From assembly GCA_023392595.1 (NCBI GenBank), contig JAEVYU010000003.1, positions 1 through 64,000 on the forward strand: a DNA stretch of 64,000 nt, read 5' to 3'. This stretch comes from Bacillota bacterium (GTDB taxonomy: Bacteria > Bacillota > UBA4882 > UBA8346). This document shows positions 8,520 through 17,470 of this stretch, in pieces; position 1 is the stretch's first letter, and the number at the start of each line of letters is the position of its first letter. The notes beneath the pieces were generated by a model that had not been told where the DNA came from, searched no databases, and saw only the letters and a program-made list of their open reading frames with translations. The position numbers and the translations under genes are program-made.

Positions 8520-10406
8520 CTATTGCCATTCAACCGTAGCCGGCGGTTTACTGGTAACGTCATAAAGCACCAAATCAATTTGGGGCACTTGAAGTTCGAT
8601 TTCCCTGACCAATTCGGCCATCCAATCCCTGGTAATCTCTCCGCCGATAAAGGCTGGCCGGCCGGTCATAAAGTCGTTGGTAATAATGGTGCGGATCGCC
8701 ACCGAATATTTTTTGGAGACCCCCATGGGAAGCAATACCGCAAACACCTGGCTAATCGGTTTGCGGTTGAGTTTTTTTACGACAATATCATCCACCTCAC
8801 GGAGGAGATCGACATTTTCATGATTGATATACATCGGATAGGTCTGGATCGGGCCGGATAATTTCTGGTGATTCAAACAATAAGCAACCCGGTTAATGAA
8901 ATCCACTTGATTGGGAAGGACTTTCCCCATGTGATAAAGCTGATCCCAATCAAAATCCATGCCCCGCCCCGAAGCGACCGCCAAATACCGGTAGCTGCGG
9001 CAATCTCCCTGGACCCCGACGGTTTTGATGGGAACCACTTGTCCGTCATTCCCGGAGCCGATTTGGTTCATCAGGTGATTAAAATTAGCGGTCTGTTCGG
9101 CGGTTACAATATTGGTTCCGTCGTTGCACATGATGCGGACAGCCAAACCAGGGCCTGGGAAAGGTTGCCGTGAAGCGATGCTTTCGTCAATTCCAAGGCT
9201 CCTGGCAACCTGCCGCACTTCATCTTTATGCCAGTCCCAATTGGTCTCAACCACCAGGCCTTTTTCCCTGGCTTTCCGGACGATATCCACATCGTTATGA
9301 TGGGTTTTAATCTTATGGGCGTGACTGCTTACATCGGGATTGCCGCTTTCGATCAAATCCGGACGGAGAGTGCCCTGAGCCCAGAATGTTTTATCGAAGT
9401 CCAAATGCAGGCTTTCCGCAGTCTTTCGAACGACCTGAATAAAAACTTCCCCGATTAAGTTCCGTTTAACTTCAGGATCAACCAGCGTTGTCAGGGGTCC
9501 GATTTTTTGACCGTTCACTTCAATCACGCTGTTGAAAAAGGTGGCTTCGGCATTTTCGCGAATCAAATTTTTAAGTCCCAACGCCTTCAGGTTCTCACAA
9601 ACCAAATCGCTTTCCTTTTTCCTCATTAAGCCGTGATCAATATGAATGGCATAGACATTATCAGGGTTTAAGGCTTTGACCAGCAATGCTGCGCTTACGG
9701 CCGAGTCAACCCCCCCGCTAACCAGTACCAGTATTTTTTGGTCCCCCACTTTTTCCCTGATCTTGGCGATTGCCGTATCGATACGGTCCTCCAAACGGTA
9801 GTTACCGGAAAGGCCGCAAATATCCATCAGGAAATTCTCCATGATATCTTTGCCGTTGACCGTCAGATCAACTTCCGGATGGAACTGCACACCGTAAATC
9901 TTCCGTTTGGGATCATAGATAGCCGCATAAACATCTCCCGATTCCGCAGCTACTTGAAAGCCCTTGGCAAGCTCCACCACGGAATCGCCGTGACTCATCA
10001 GTACCTGTTGTTTGCAATCAAGACCTGCAAATAACGGGCAATCCCGCTTAATATCGATAACCGTTTCTCCGTATTCCGTGGTATGCCCCGGCACCACTTT
10101 GCCGCCGAAATGCTGATTGATAAGCTGCATACCGTAACAAATCCCCAAGATAGGAATATTCAGTTCCAGTATCTTCGGATCATAGTGGAGGGCTTGCTCA
10201 CTCCAAACACTGGCGGGTCCCCCGGAAAGGATGATTCCTTGAAAATCCCGCAACTTTTCTGCAGGCGTATTGATGGAAAAAATTTCGGATTTTACCGACA
10301 TTTCGCGGACTTTTCTATCAATCACCTTGGTATATTGGCCGCCACAGTCTAAAATGGCGATGGATTCCACTTGCAAAGCATCTATTGGCACATCATTTTC
10401 TTCCAC
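8520..10406 (-). CDS. guaA: GMP synthase, long eukaryote-like form
   Basis: Glutamine-hydrolysing GMP synthase, converting XMP to GMP. An N-terminal class I glutamine amidotransferase has nucleophile C90 (GICYGMQ) and H176/E178 (FHPEVD). The ATP pyrophosphatase loop SGGVDS lies at 230-235. The protein is 628 residues, against about 510-525 for ordinary bacterial enzymes. The excess lies in the C-terminal dimerisation region: after PFPGPGLAVRI it carries PIKTVGVQGDCRSY and ends TIITNDFMTGRPA and KPPATVEWQ, resembling the long human-type enzyme as I recall it. The start chosen is the GTG at 10406 with AGGTG six bases upstream; the GTG three codons earlier overlaps the Shine-Dalgarno. A TATAAT box lies at 10437-10442 on this strand. 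No purine riboswitch was seen. Confidence 0.95.
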   Translation of the reverse strand: MEENDVPIDALQVESIAILDCGGQYTKVIDRKVREMSVKSEIFSINTPAEKLRDFQGIILSGGPASVWSEQALHYDPKILELNIPILGICYGMQLINQHFGGKVVPGHTTEYGETVIDIKRDCPLFAGLDCKQQVLMSHGDSVVELAKGFQVAAESGDVYAAIYDPKRKIYGVQFHPEVDLTVNGKDIMENFLMDICGLSGNYRLEDRIDTAIAKIREKVGDQKILVLVSGGVDSAVSAALLVKALNPDNVYAIHIDHGLMRKKESDLVCENLKALGLKNLIRENAEATFFNSVIEVNGQKIGPLTTLVDPEVKRNLIGEVFIQVVRKTAESLHLDFDKTFWAQGTLRPDLIESGNPDVSSHAHKIKTHHNDVDIVRKAREKGLVVETNWDWHKDEVRQVARSLGIDESIASRQPFPGPGLAVRIMCNDGTNIVTAEQTANFNHLMNQIGSGNDGQVVPIKTVGVQGDCRSYRYLAVASGRGMDFDWDQLYHMGKVLPNQVDFINRVAYCLNHQKLSGPIQTYPMYINHENVDLLREVDDIVVKKLNRKPISQVFAVLLPMGVSKKYSVAIRTIITNDFMTGRPAFIGGEITRDWMAELVREIELQVPQIDLVLYDVTSKPPATVEWQ

Positions 10407-10584
10407 AACGGTCACCTCAAATATTGATTTGTTTCATTATAACAGATTGGGGAGGGTAAAAAAACAATATTTGAGTGGATTTTTATAAAATTTAACTCTA
10501 AACCCCCATCTCCGGCAGGTTAGGGCTATCCTCAAAACAAATTTGAAGCAACTTGGCAAAAGCGGGTTGAAATACAAATTATTG

Positions 10585-10612
10585 TTGCCAGGTAGTAAAA
10601 TAGTGTTATACT
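10585..10612 (+). promoter_or_regulatory. Sigma-70-type promoter for the DegT aminotransferase
   Basis: TTGCCA (10585-10590), 16 bases, TATACT (10607-10612). This would give a leader of about 80 bases before the ATG at 10700. Confidence 0.6.
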
Positions 10613-10699
10613 TGAAGGAGTAAGAAAACTCTTCTTTTGGCTTTCGTTCACGAAATTACCAAAAATAATGATCCATTAGGATTTAGGAGAACGCCAATC

Positions 10700-11932
10700 A
10701 TGATCAATTCCCCAACCCAATCACTTCAAATGAGTATTCCTTTCTCGCCTCCGGATATCACCGATCTGGAAATCAACGAAGTTATCGATACCTTAAAATC
10801 CGGATGGATTACGACCGGCCCGAAGACAAAAGAGTTTGAGAAAAAAATCGCCGAATACACCCATACCTCCAAGGCTGCCTGTTTAAATTCGGCAACTGCC
10901 GCCATGGAGCTGACTTTAAGGCTGCTCGGCGTGGGCGAGGGCGATGAAGTGATTACCTCAGCCTACACTTATACGGCATCGGCCAGTGTGATTCATCACA
11001 TGGGAGCCAAGATCGTTCTCGTCGATACCGCGAAAAATTCTTATCAAATGGATTATGACCAATTGGAACGGGCCATCACCGCAAAAACAAAAGCCGTCAT
11101 CCCGGTGGATATTGCCGGAGTGATGTGCGATTATGACCGCTTATTTGAAATCGTCGCCGCCAGAAAAGACCTATTCCGGCCGGTCAATCCATTGCAAACC
11201 GCTATCGGCAGGGTTGCCATCGTGGCCGATGGGGCTCATTCTTTCGGCTCCATTTATAAAGGAAGACCCAGCGGAGAAGTTGGCGACTTTACCTGTTTCT
11301 CCTTTCACGCCGTGAAGAATCTGACCACGGCTGAAGGCGGCGCCATTACCTGGCGGGATATCCCCGGAATCAATAATGAAGAGCTTTATCATGAACTGAT
11401 GCTTCTATCCTTACATGGCCAGTCAAAAGACGCTCTGGCCAAGACCAAAATGGGCGCCTGGGAATATGATATCGTCTATCCGGCCTATAAATGCAATATG
11501 ACCGATATCATGGCTGCCTTGGGATTGGGACAGTTGCGGAGATACGCGAACCTCTTAAAGAGAAGAAAGCAGATTATCGAAATGTATGACCAAGCGCTGA
11601 ACCATTGCAAGGTGGATATTTTAAAACACTTTAGCGCTCATAGCTCGAGCTCATCCAACGGACACCTTTATCTGGTCCGGCTCATGGGCAGGGATGAAAC
11701 TTACCGTAATCATGTGATCCGAAAGATGGCTGAAAGAGGAATTGCCACCAATGTTCACTACAAACCCCTACCGATGCATACAGCCTACCAGAAACTTGGG
11801 TTCGATATCCAAAGCTATCCAAATTCTTTTGAACAATATCGAAATGAAATTACTTTGCCCCTTCACACTTTGCTTGATGACCGGCAAGTCGAGTATGTGG
11901 CCGATGCGTTAAAGGACATATTGGGGGCTTGA
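10700..11932 (+). CDS. DegT/DnrJ/EryC1/StrS family aminotransferase
   Basis: A 410-residue PLP-dependent aminotransferase of the sugar-aminotransferase type. Visible features are SGWITTGPKTKEFE near the N-terminus, the PLP-contacting D177 in VADGAHSFG, the Schiff-base lysine K206 in SFHAVKNLTTAEGG, and NVHYKPLPMHTAYQ near the C-terminus. The ATG at 10700 has AGGAGA nine bases upstream; an in-frame TTG at 10637 has none at the right distance. These enzymes usually act on nucleotide-linked keto-sugars in cell-surface or secondary metabolism, but no sugar-nucleotide genes are adjacent, so its substrate is unknown. It converges with the GNAT gene. Confidence 0.9.
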   Translation: MINSPTQSLQMSIPFSPPDITDLEINEVIDTLKSGWITTGPKTKEFEKKIAEYTHTSKAACLNSATAAMELTLRLLGVGEGDEVITSAYTYTASASVIHHMGAKIVLVDTAKNSYQMDYDQLERAITAKTKAVIPVDIAGVMCDYDRLFEIVAARKDLFRPVNPLQTAIGRVAIVADGAHSFGSIYKGRPSGEVGDFTCFSFHAVKNLTTAEGGAITWRDIPGINNEELYHELMLLSLHGQSKDALAKTKMGAWEYDIVYPAYKCNMTDIMAALGLGQLRRYANLLKRRKQIIEMYDQALNHCKVDILKHFSAHSSSSSNGHLYLVRLMGRDETYRNHVIRKMAERGIATNVHYKPLPMHTAYQKLGFDIQSYPNSFEQYRNEITLPLHTLLDDRQVEYVADALKDILGA

Positions 11933-11944
11933 TTCAAAAACCAA

Positions 11945-12403
11945 TCATTCCTCCCCAAAAGGCTTGATAAACCGGTAACCGTTTACTTGATATCCGAGAT
12001 TTTTATAAAACTGATGGGCTTCTTCTTCCCGGCCAAAACCGGAAACAAGCCAGGTTCCAATGCATTCTTTTTCCTTGGCCAGTTTTTCGGCATACTCAAT
12101 CATGGCTTTGCCTATACCAAGTTTCCGGCTGGCGGCACCGGTTACGATGACCGATATTTCGCCAAACCTGCTCTTTTCCTCGAGATTTTCGCGGATCCTA
12201 AAACCAAAAACCCCGGCCACCTTCCCGCAGGCTCCTATGGAGCGGACTTCACAGACATATAGTTCGTCAATGGTGCTGTTTTTTACAAGTTCCAAGCGGT
12301 TCTTCATATCTTCCTCACGGATTGGGTGGCCGGTTAATTCAAACATTAAGTCACATACCACCGGGATATCTTCTTCTTCCATTTCCCGAATTGAAAGATT
12401 CAT
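11945..12403 (-). CDS. GNAT family N-acetyltransferase
   Basis: A 152-residue acetyl-CoA-dependent acetyltransferase. Motif A is visible as SRKLGIGKAMIEYAEKLA, followed by the motif-B region ending HQFYKNLGYQVNGYRFIK. The substrate cannot be predicted. The ATG at 12403 has a GGGGGG-type ribosome-binding site nine bases upstream. It ends 12 bases from the convergent DegT gene. Confidence 0.88.
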   Translation of the reverse strand: MNLSIREMEEEDIPVVCDLMFELTGHPIREEDMKNRLELVKNSTIDELYVCEVRSIGACGKVAGVFGFRIRENLEEKSRFGEISVIVTGAASRKLGIGKAMIEYAEKLAKEKECIGTWLVSGFGREEEAHQFYKNLGYQVNGYRFIKPFGEE

Positions 12404-12571
12404 TGGTGATCCCCCCATCGTAATATCCCTTCCCGAATTTCTTTCCAGCCGTTCTCTGTGGCTCCGTCTATGCGAATTCGGATCGGATTCGACGGATTCA
12501 TTCCGTCACAAAAATAGCTTTTTTGCCGAATTCCGGATATAATTCATGAACGCTCCCTTTGATGGATAATT

Positions 12572-13573
12572 TTAAATCTGTTTCATCGCCTGCACAGCAG
12601 TAATCGCCACCATATCGACGATATCTTGAACGTTACAACCTCTTGATAAGTCATTGACCGGTTTCGCCAATCCCTGAAGGATGGGCCCCACCGCTGTAGC
12701 CCCAGCCAATCTTTCAACCAGTTTATAGCCGATATTGCCCGACTGGAGATCCGGGAATATCAAAACATTGGCCCTGCCTGCCACGGTACTGCCGGGAGCC
12801 TTCAAACGGGCGACTTCCTCAATTAAAGCGGCGTCAACTTGAAATTCCCCGTCCATTTCCAGGGAAGGATGGGAATCTTTTGCGATTTTAACCGCTTCCA
12901 CAACCTTATCAACCATTTCATGTCTGGCGCTTCCTTGGGTGGAAAAAGAGAGAAAACTAACAACCGGACTGAAATTGGTCAAGGATTTGGCTGTATAAGC
13001 GGCCTGGACCGCTATTTCCGCAAGCGTCGGGGCATCCGGATTGACATTAACAGCGCAGTCCGCAAACACAAAGAGTCCGTGATGGCCCAGATTACACCCG
13101 GGAACAAACATTAAAAACGCTCCGGAGACGGTTTTAAACATTTTGGCCGTTTTTATGATTTGCAGGGCCGGCCGCAACACATCGCCGGTGGTGCTGAGGG
13201 ATCCGGCGACCATCCCGTCGGACTGGCCGGAATATACCATCATGGTTCCGAAATATAAAGGGTTGGTTAGGAGTTGCTCCGCTTCCGGTAATGCCATTCC
13301 CTTGTCTTTTCGCAAGTTATACAAAGTTTCCACAAATAAAGCCCGCTGTGGGTAATCCTGGGGTGAAAGGACCCCGATATCGGAAAGGTTGAGTCCCAAA
13401 TTTTCAGCCTTTTCCTTCACTTGCTTTTCATCCCCGACCAAAGTGATTTTGGCAATCTTCTGGTCCACAATTTCCCGGGCCGCTTTCAAAACTCTAGGGT
13501 CGCTGCTTTCCGGCAGTAAAATATGTTTCCCGGCCGAAATCGCCTTTTCCTTAATGGTTGATAAAAAGTCCAT
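12572..13573 (-). CDS. pta: Phosphate acetyltransferase
   Basis: Converts acetyl-CoA and phosphate to acetyl phosphate. The 333-residue protein is the short, single-domain form typical of Bacillota. Signatures include ILLPESSDPRVLKAA at the N-terminus, ADCAVNVNPD, STQGSARHEMVDKV, and the C-terminal SGNIGYKLVERLAGATAVGP with LAKPVNDLSRGC. AAGGAGG precedes the ATG. The acetate kinase gene (ackA) that often follows is absent; the next gene downstream on this strand is the GNAT protein. Confidence 0.96.
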   Translation of the reverse strand: MDFLSTIKEKAISAGKHILLPESSDPRVLKAAREIVDQKIAKITLVGDEKQVKEKAENLGLNLSDIGVLSPQDYPQRALFVETLYNLRKDKGMALPEAEQLLTNPLYFGTMMVYSGQSDGMVAGSLSTTGDVLRPALQIIKTAKMFKTVSGAFLMFVPGCNLGHHGLFVFADCAVNVNPDAPTLAEIAVQAAYTAKSLTNFSPVVSFLSFSTQGSARHEMVDKVVEAVKIAKDSHPSLEMDGEFQVDAALIEEVARLKAPGSTVAGRANVLIFPDLQSGNIGYKLVERLAGATAVGPILQGLAKPVNDLSRGCNVQDIVDMVAITAVQAMKQI

Positions 13574-14001
13574 CCAGAGTCCTCCTTGTTTAATATCAAT
13601 TTATCTCCAACAGGAGAGCATTTTCTATCGCCCAAATAATGTTTTCTATTTTTAAGGGAGCTTTTTCCTTCTCAAGAGAGTTTTTTCTTCCATGAAGATT
13701 CCATTTTCCGTCCTGGGATAGAAATTTGAGTAATAAAGGCCCAAATCGGGTGATGGAACACCAAATTAGAGTAATAAAGATGGCCGAAAATCGTTTAAAA
13801 TTATGGCGATGATGAATGAATCATTCTATTCCACCTTTCTATTTCCTGCTTTTTTTGAAATGGAAGCCCACCCATCGATTATCCGTGGAAAAGGCTCCAA
13901 AAAAAACCACCCTATTTAGGAGATGAATACGAAAAATATTTCATGAAGATTATCCTTACCGAACAGAAATTTTAATCATCGATGTTAAAAAAAATAAGTC
14001 T
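13574..14001. other. Gene-free stretch, A/T-rich
   Basis: About 430 bases between the pta start and the first gene remnant hold no reading frame or known RNA that I can support. A short motif (AGTAATAAAG) appears twice, near 13730 and 13768. The stretch adjoins two decayed genes and is probably eroded sequence. Confidence 0.45.
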
Positions 14002-14238
14002 TCAGCCACTACAGGCTTTTTTAAGCTCCGCGATTTTTTCTTTCATTTGGGGAATATCATTTTGCAGTTTCAATCAAAATCGTACTGCCGACAAAGACGG
14101 CATCGGCGCCGGAATTTTGGCCATTTCAATATCATCGATAGTGTAAATGCCAACTCCGGCATAGATTTCTCTATGGATTCCCCTTCTTTTTAGCTCCTGG
14201 ATGCAAGACTTTAAGGTGGGAAACTTCGGATTTACATT
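14002..14238 (-). pseudogene. Remnant of a TIM-barrel-type protein, C-terminal part, with two frameshifts
   Basis: Three minus-strand frames join into one coherent C-terminus. The first gives LQELKRRGI-like text and YAGVGIYTIDDIEMAK. After a shift comes SGADAVFVGSTILIE. After a second shift comes LQNDIPQMKEKIAELKKACSG and a stop at 14002. The GADAVFVGS phosphate-binding-like turn suggests a TIM barrel related to tryptophan synthase alpha or similar barrels, but the exact family is uncertain. No start or N-terminal half is present. Confidence 0.6.
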
Positions 14239-14239
14239 G

Positions 14240-14671
14240 TTACTGGTCGGCTTGGCCTGATCTCAGTCCATTTCGCTTTTCCTTGGGGGTCACCTTTGAT
14301 TCAATGTCGCCAACAGCTCCGGCAACGCCAAACAGTATATTGACCCCATTTTGATAATAAGTATTGGCCTTGGTTGCCCCTGCTGCAGAATCCGTAAATC
14401 CAGCATTGTAATCACTGAAATAAGTGTACTTAACATTCAATTTTTTCGTTTCATAGTTGATTTCTTCGGCAAAACCATAGCAGAATACGGTAATTCTGTT
14501 GGACTTGGTTCCTCCAATGAAACTGATTTTCCGGCTGGCCTCCCCGGCAGTAAAGTTATCATCTTGGGTATAAAAGAGAATTTTAGCATTTTCATTCACC
14601 AAAACGCTAGAAACACCAGCCATAAACGAAGACTCATGCTGGAAGTTAATAACTATTGGGTTTGCTTTCAA
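14240..14671 (-). pseudogene. Truncated basic-membrane-protein (BMP/PnrA-like) lipoprotein remnant
   Basis: The 143-residue frame matches the middle of BMP-family substrate-binding proteins, which serve nucleoside-type ABC transporters: SSFMAGVSSVLV, ISFIGGTKSNRI, GFAEEI, then YYQNGVNILFGVAGAVGDIE. The signal peptide, lipobox cysteine and N-terminal domain are missing, and the C-terminal portion stops where the next remnant begins in another frame. No transporter ATPase or permease is nearby. It is therefore most likely a dead fragment, not a functional short protein. Confidence 0.6.
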
Positions 14672-14673
14672 AC

Positions 14674-14702
14674 TTGACAGTGATCGATTATTGAATTATA
14701 AT
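14674..14702 (+). promoter_or_regulatory. Consensus promoter of the marR-hydrolase operon
   Basis: TTGACA (14674-14679), 17 bases, TATAAT (14697-14702): an exact consensus housekeeping promoter. Its -10 box overlaps a palindromic operator, as expected for a promoter that is tightly repressed. Confidence 0.88.
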
Positions 14703-14732
14703 TGTCTTGACAATTATATGCATGACAATTAT
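14698..14732 (+). promoter_or_regulatory. Probable MarR operator
   Basis: ATAATTGTCTTGACAATTAT (14698-14717) is a 9-bp inverted repeat with a two-base centre, overlapping the -10 box. An additional half-site TGACAATTAT follows at 14723-14732. The core TTGTC-NN-GACAA recurs at 15189-15202 before the hydrolase gene. Confidence 0.75.
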
Positions 14733-14751
14733 ATTTGGGGAGTTGTTTATA

Positions 14752-15174
14752 TTGCAATTTAACATTGATAATTCTTTTGGTTATTGGATCAATGTTGTGG
14801 CCCTAAAATTAAAAAATGAATTAAACCGTTGCTTTAGTAATTATGAAATTACCGCAGAACAATGGGCCGTTCTAAACCGCTTATGGGATAAAGACGGAGT
14901 AACCCAAAAAGAATTAGCTGAAAAAACAGCCAAAGATCAGCCGAATACCGGACGGATTTTGGAGAAATTAGAAAAAAAGGGCTTTATCTCCCGGCAGTCT
15001 GATAAGAATGACCGGAGAATTCTTTTGGTATTTCTGACTCCCAAAGGGCGGGAGTTTCGCGGGGAGATGATTACGGGCGCGGTGGAAGTCTTGCAAAAGG
15101 CCCGCAAAGATATTTCCGATGACGAAATTGAAACCTTAAAAAACATTCTTCAAAAAATATCCAGAAATATTTAA
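14752..15174 (+). CDS. MarR family transcriptional regulator
   Basis: A 140-residue winged-helix regulator. The recognition region VTQKELAEKTAKDQPNTGRI is followed by LEKLEKKGFI and the wing DKNDRRILLVFLTPKG, typical of MarR proteins, with dimerisation helices at both ends. The start is TTG at 14752 with GGGGAG nine bases upstream; in-frame codons further upstream fall in the promoter and operator. It is followed within 65 bases by the alpha/beta hydrolase, so it most likely represses its own operon, with a ligand related to the hydrolase substrates. Confidence 0.9.
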   Translation: MQFNIDNSFGYWINVVALKLKNELNRCFSNYEITAEQWAVLNRLWDKDGVTQKELAEKTAKDQPNTGRILEKLEKKGFISRQSDKNDRRILLVFLTPKGREFRGEMITGAVEVLQKARKDISDDEIETLKNILQKISRNI

Positions 15175-15188
15175 TTTTTTAGATAATA

Positions 15189-15202
15189 CTTGTCACGACA
15201 AG
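15189..15202 (+). promoter_or_regulatory. Second MarR-type operator
   Basis: CTTGTCACGACAAG is a perfect palindrome with two central bases, sharing the TTGTC-NN-GACAA core of the operator at 14698-14717. It lies between marR and the hydrolase start. Confidence 0.6.
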
Positions 15203-15239
15203 CGTTATGAATACATTAGTCCTTAAAGGAGGAAACAGT

Positions 15240-16298
15240 ATGGTATTGGAAAATTGCAGTCATTCCCCGGAATTAGAAATGTTACAGCAGCGGCTTTTAC
15301 GGTTGGGGTTATCGTATGGGGACTTTAAAAGAATTAAAGCCGATCCTATGGATTTTGCGGCATGGTTTGGCGAAATTTGCCAGATGGCCAAACGCTATGC
15401 GGGTCTGGCCGATGAAGCGCGTCGTAATAACCAAACAGTCACCGCTGTGGAACTATGGCATAGGGCGTCCGATTATTTTCATTACACACAATTGTTTCAG
15501 CCTTATTCACAGGCCAAACTGGATATCCGTAAAGCATCCCGCGATAATTTCCTGAAAATGATCGAATTCTTCAGCTCCAAAATAGAACGGATTGAAGTTC
15601 CGTATTTAGATAAACGCTTGCCAGGTTACCTCCGGGTCGCTACTCCAAATAGCCCGCTGGTGATCTTAATGAATGGGCTGGACTCTGCGAAGGAAGTGGA
15701 ACTTTTCTACTTCAGCGAGTCTTTTTTCAAAAGGGGGCTATCGACGCTTTGTATTGACGCCCCGGGTCAAGGGGAACTCCTCGGACAGTCCAGGCTAAGT
15801 CCGGAAATTGAATCGGTAATCTCAACCGTAATCGATTTCATCACCGCTAGTCCCCTTTTCCATCCCAAACGGATCGGCCTCTTCGGGGTAAGTTTCGGAG
15901 GCCATCTGGCTGTGCGTTCGGCGGCGCTAATTGAAAGGATTAACGCTTGTATTTGCCTGGGTAGTTTTTTTGACGCAGAACCGCTGGTAAAATTTCCACC
16001 ACCGGTTCATGGAGCCTTATGCGCCCAGTATGGTATAAAAGACGATGCCGAACTCCGGCAATTATATGGACAGCTGTCACTAGCAACGCTTCCCGACAAA
16101 ACACGCCAACCTTTGCTAATCATTCACGGCGGCAAGGACTATCTTTTTGATCTGAGGCAGGCTCATAAAATCAATGAATGGGCATCAGGGGAAAAAGAGC
16201 TTTGGGTATACGAAGATGCTGAACATGTTTGTTCCAGCTGTTTCGATGAACTTTTGCCAAAAATGGGAGATTGGATGTTTGAGCATTTATCCAAATAA
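15240..16298 (+). CDS. Alpha/beta hydrolase (FrsA/DUF1100-like)
   Basis: A 352-residue hydrolase with a helical N-terminal region (about 1-115) and an alpha/beta-hydrolase core. Visible elements are the oxyanion-hole region LVILMNGLDSAKE, DAPGQGE, the nucleophile elbow GVSFGGH with the catalytic Ser, an acid region in HGGKDYLFD, and a C-terminal His in EDAEHVC. This layout matches the esterase/C-C hydrolase group that includes 2,6-dihydroxypseudooxynicotine hydrolase and FrsA. The substrate is unknown. AAAGGAGG lies upstream of the ATG at 15240. It is followed by a related, broken gene, and both are probably controlled by the upstream MarR protein. Confidence 0.88.
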   Translation: MVLENCSHSPELEMLQQRLLRLGLSYGDFKRIKADPMDFAAWFGEICQMAKRYAGLADEARRNNQTVTAVELWHRASDYFHYTQLFQPYSQAKLDIRKASRDNFLKMIEFFSSKIERIEVPYLDKRLPGYLRVATPNSPLVILMNGLDSAKEVELFYFSESFFKRGLSTLCIDAPGQGELLGQSRLSPEIESVISTVIDFITASPLFHPKRIGLFGVSFGGHLAVRSAALIERINACICLGSFFDAEPLVKFPPPVHGALCAQYGIKDDAELRQLYGQLSLATLPDKTRQPLLIIHGGKDYLFDLRQAHKINEWASGEKELWVYEDAEHVCSSCFDELLPKMGDWMFEHLSK

Positions 16299-16323
16299 AG
16301 TAAATTCAAAGGAGGAAATCGCT

Positions 16324-17431
16324 ATGGTCAAATTATCTTTCAAAGAAAAGTTCGCGTTCCGGTTCATTTTTAACGAAAAAAGAGTTTATCACCGCTGGTA
16401 TGGAAGAATCTTATCTTTCGGAGTCGATTATGGCCGATTAAAACGAGTGGTTTCACGAGTGACGAATTGGCTGGATTGGTGTGAGGAATGGGCTAAAGAA
16501 GGCGATGCCTTGTATAAAAAAGCGGAGCTGGCATTGGCAAAAGGCTACCAAACTCAAGCAAAATCCCTGTTCCATGAAGCGGTGGGCTGTTATCATGTTG
16601 GCCAACATATCTTTTTTATTGACCAAGACCAAAAAGAAACCACTCAACAGAAAGCCAGAAAAAGCTATCAAATGGCCATCAGTCTATATCCCGAAAAAGA
16701 AAGACCCACCCGCATCGATGTGCCCTTTGGGGGCGCGGAAATCCCCGGATATCTCAGACTTGCTGCAGTTCCTAATCAGCCACTGATTATTTTCATCAAC
16801 GGTATGGACAATATTAAAGAAGCGGAAGGCCACAATATACCGGCAAAACGGCTTTAACCATTTTACATTTGACGGTCCTGGTCAAGGGGAACTATGGAAA
16901 AGTATGAAATTTGACGTTAAAGAATACCCCAAAGCCGTGTCGGCAATTATCGACTGGTTTGAAAAAAATCCAATCTATCCTATTGATGTACAGAGAATCG
17001 CTTTGGTCGGCTTCAGCCTAGGCGGTTATTTGGCGCCGATGTGCGCGGCCCATGACAAACGGGTAAAATGCGTTGTCGGCAACAGCGGCCTAACTTTCAT
17101 CGGTGGCCTCGCAGGTCTCAAACGCCTTAATCCAATCTGGCAGCGGGGAGTCACTTATATGACCGGACGCCAAACTCTGGCGGAAGCGGTGAATCAGTTC
17201 GATTGGGACATTGAAAACGCTCCCGCTCTGAAAGTGCCTCTCCTATTTTTCCACGCCGGAAATGACGAGGTCATGCCAACGCCCAAAATCCATGCCGAAA
17301 AGATGATGAAATGGGCTCGGGGAGAAAAGCTGCTTCGCTATTATGAAGATGGCGAACATTGTACGCAAAATTATTTGGATGAAGTATTTCCGGAAATCAT
17401 TGATTGGTTTAAGGAAAAACTGGCCATGTAG
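16324..17431 (+). pseudogene. Second FrsA-like alpha/beta hydrolase, frameshifted
   Basis: A paralogue of the preceding gene broken by one frame change near 16830. The first part (from the ATG at 16324, with AAAGGAGG) runs through PLIIFINGMDNIKEAEGH and then meets a stop at 16857. The sequence resumes in another frame as NGFNHFTFDGPGQGE and continues through GFSLGGYLAP (catalytic Ser), HAGNDEVMP and EDGEHCTQN to 17431. Compared with the intact paralogue, the joint is about 11 bases short, which favours a small deletion over a single-base sequencing error. All catalytic residues survive on either side, so it may have decayed recently, or be intact if the read is wrong. Confidence 0.8.
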
Positions 17432-17470
17432 TCTCCAGATTGAGCGGTTTTCTTATCAAAACGAATAATT

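Noticed and set aside
10416..10584. Purine riboswitch upstream of guaA
   Set aside because: The conserved purine aptamer core was not found on either strand.
16800..16910. Programmed ribosomal frameshift in the second hydrolase
   Set aside because: No slippery heptamer followed by a structure was seen, and the region is shorter than the paralogue, so a deletion is more likely.
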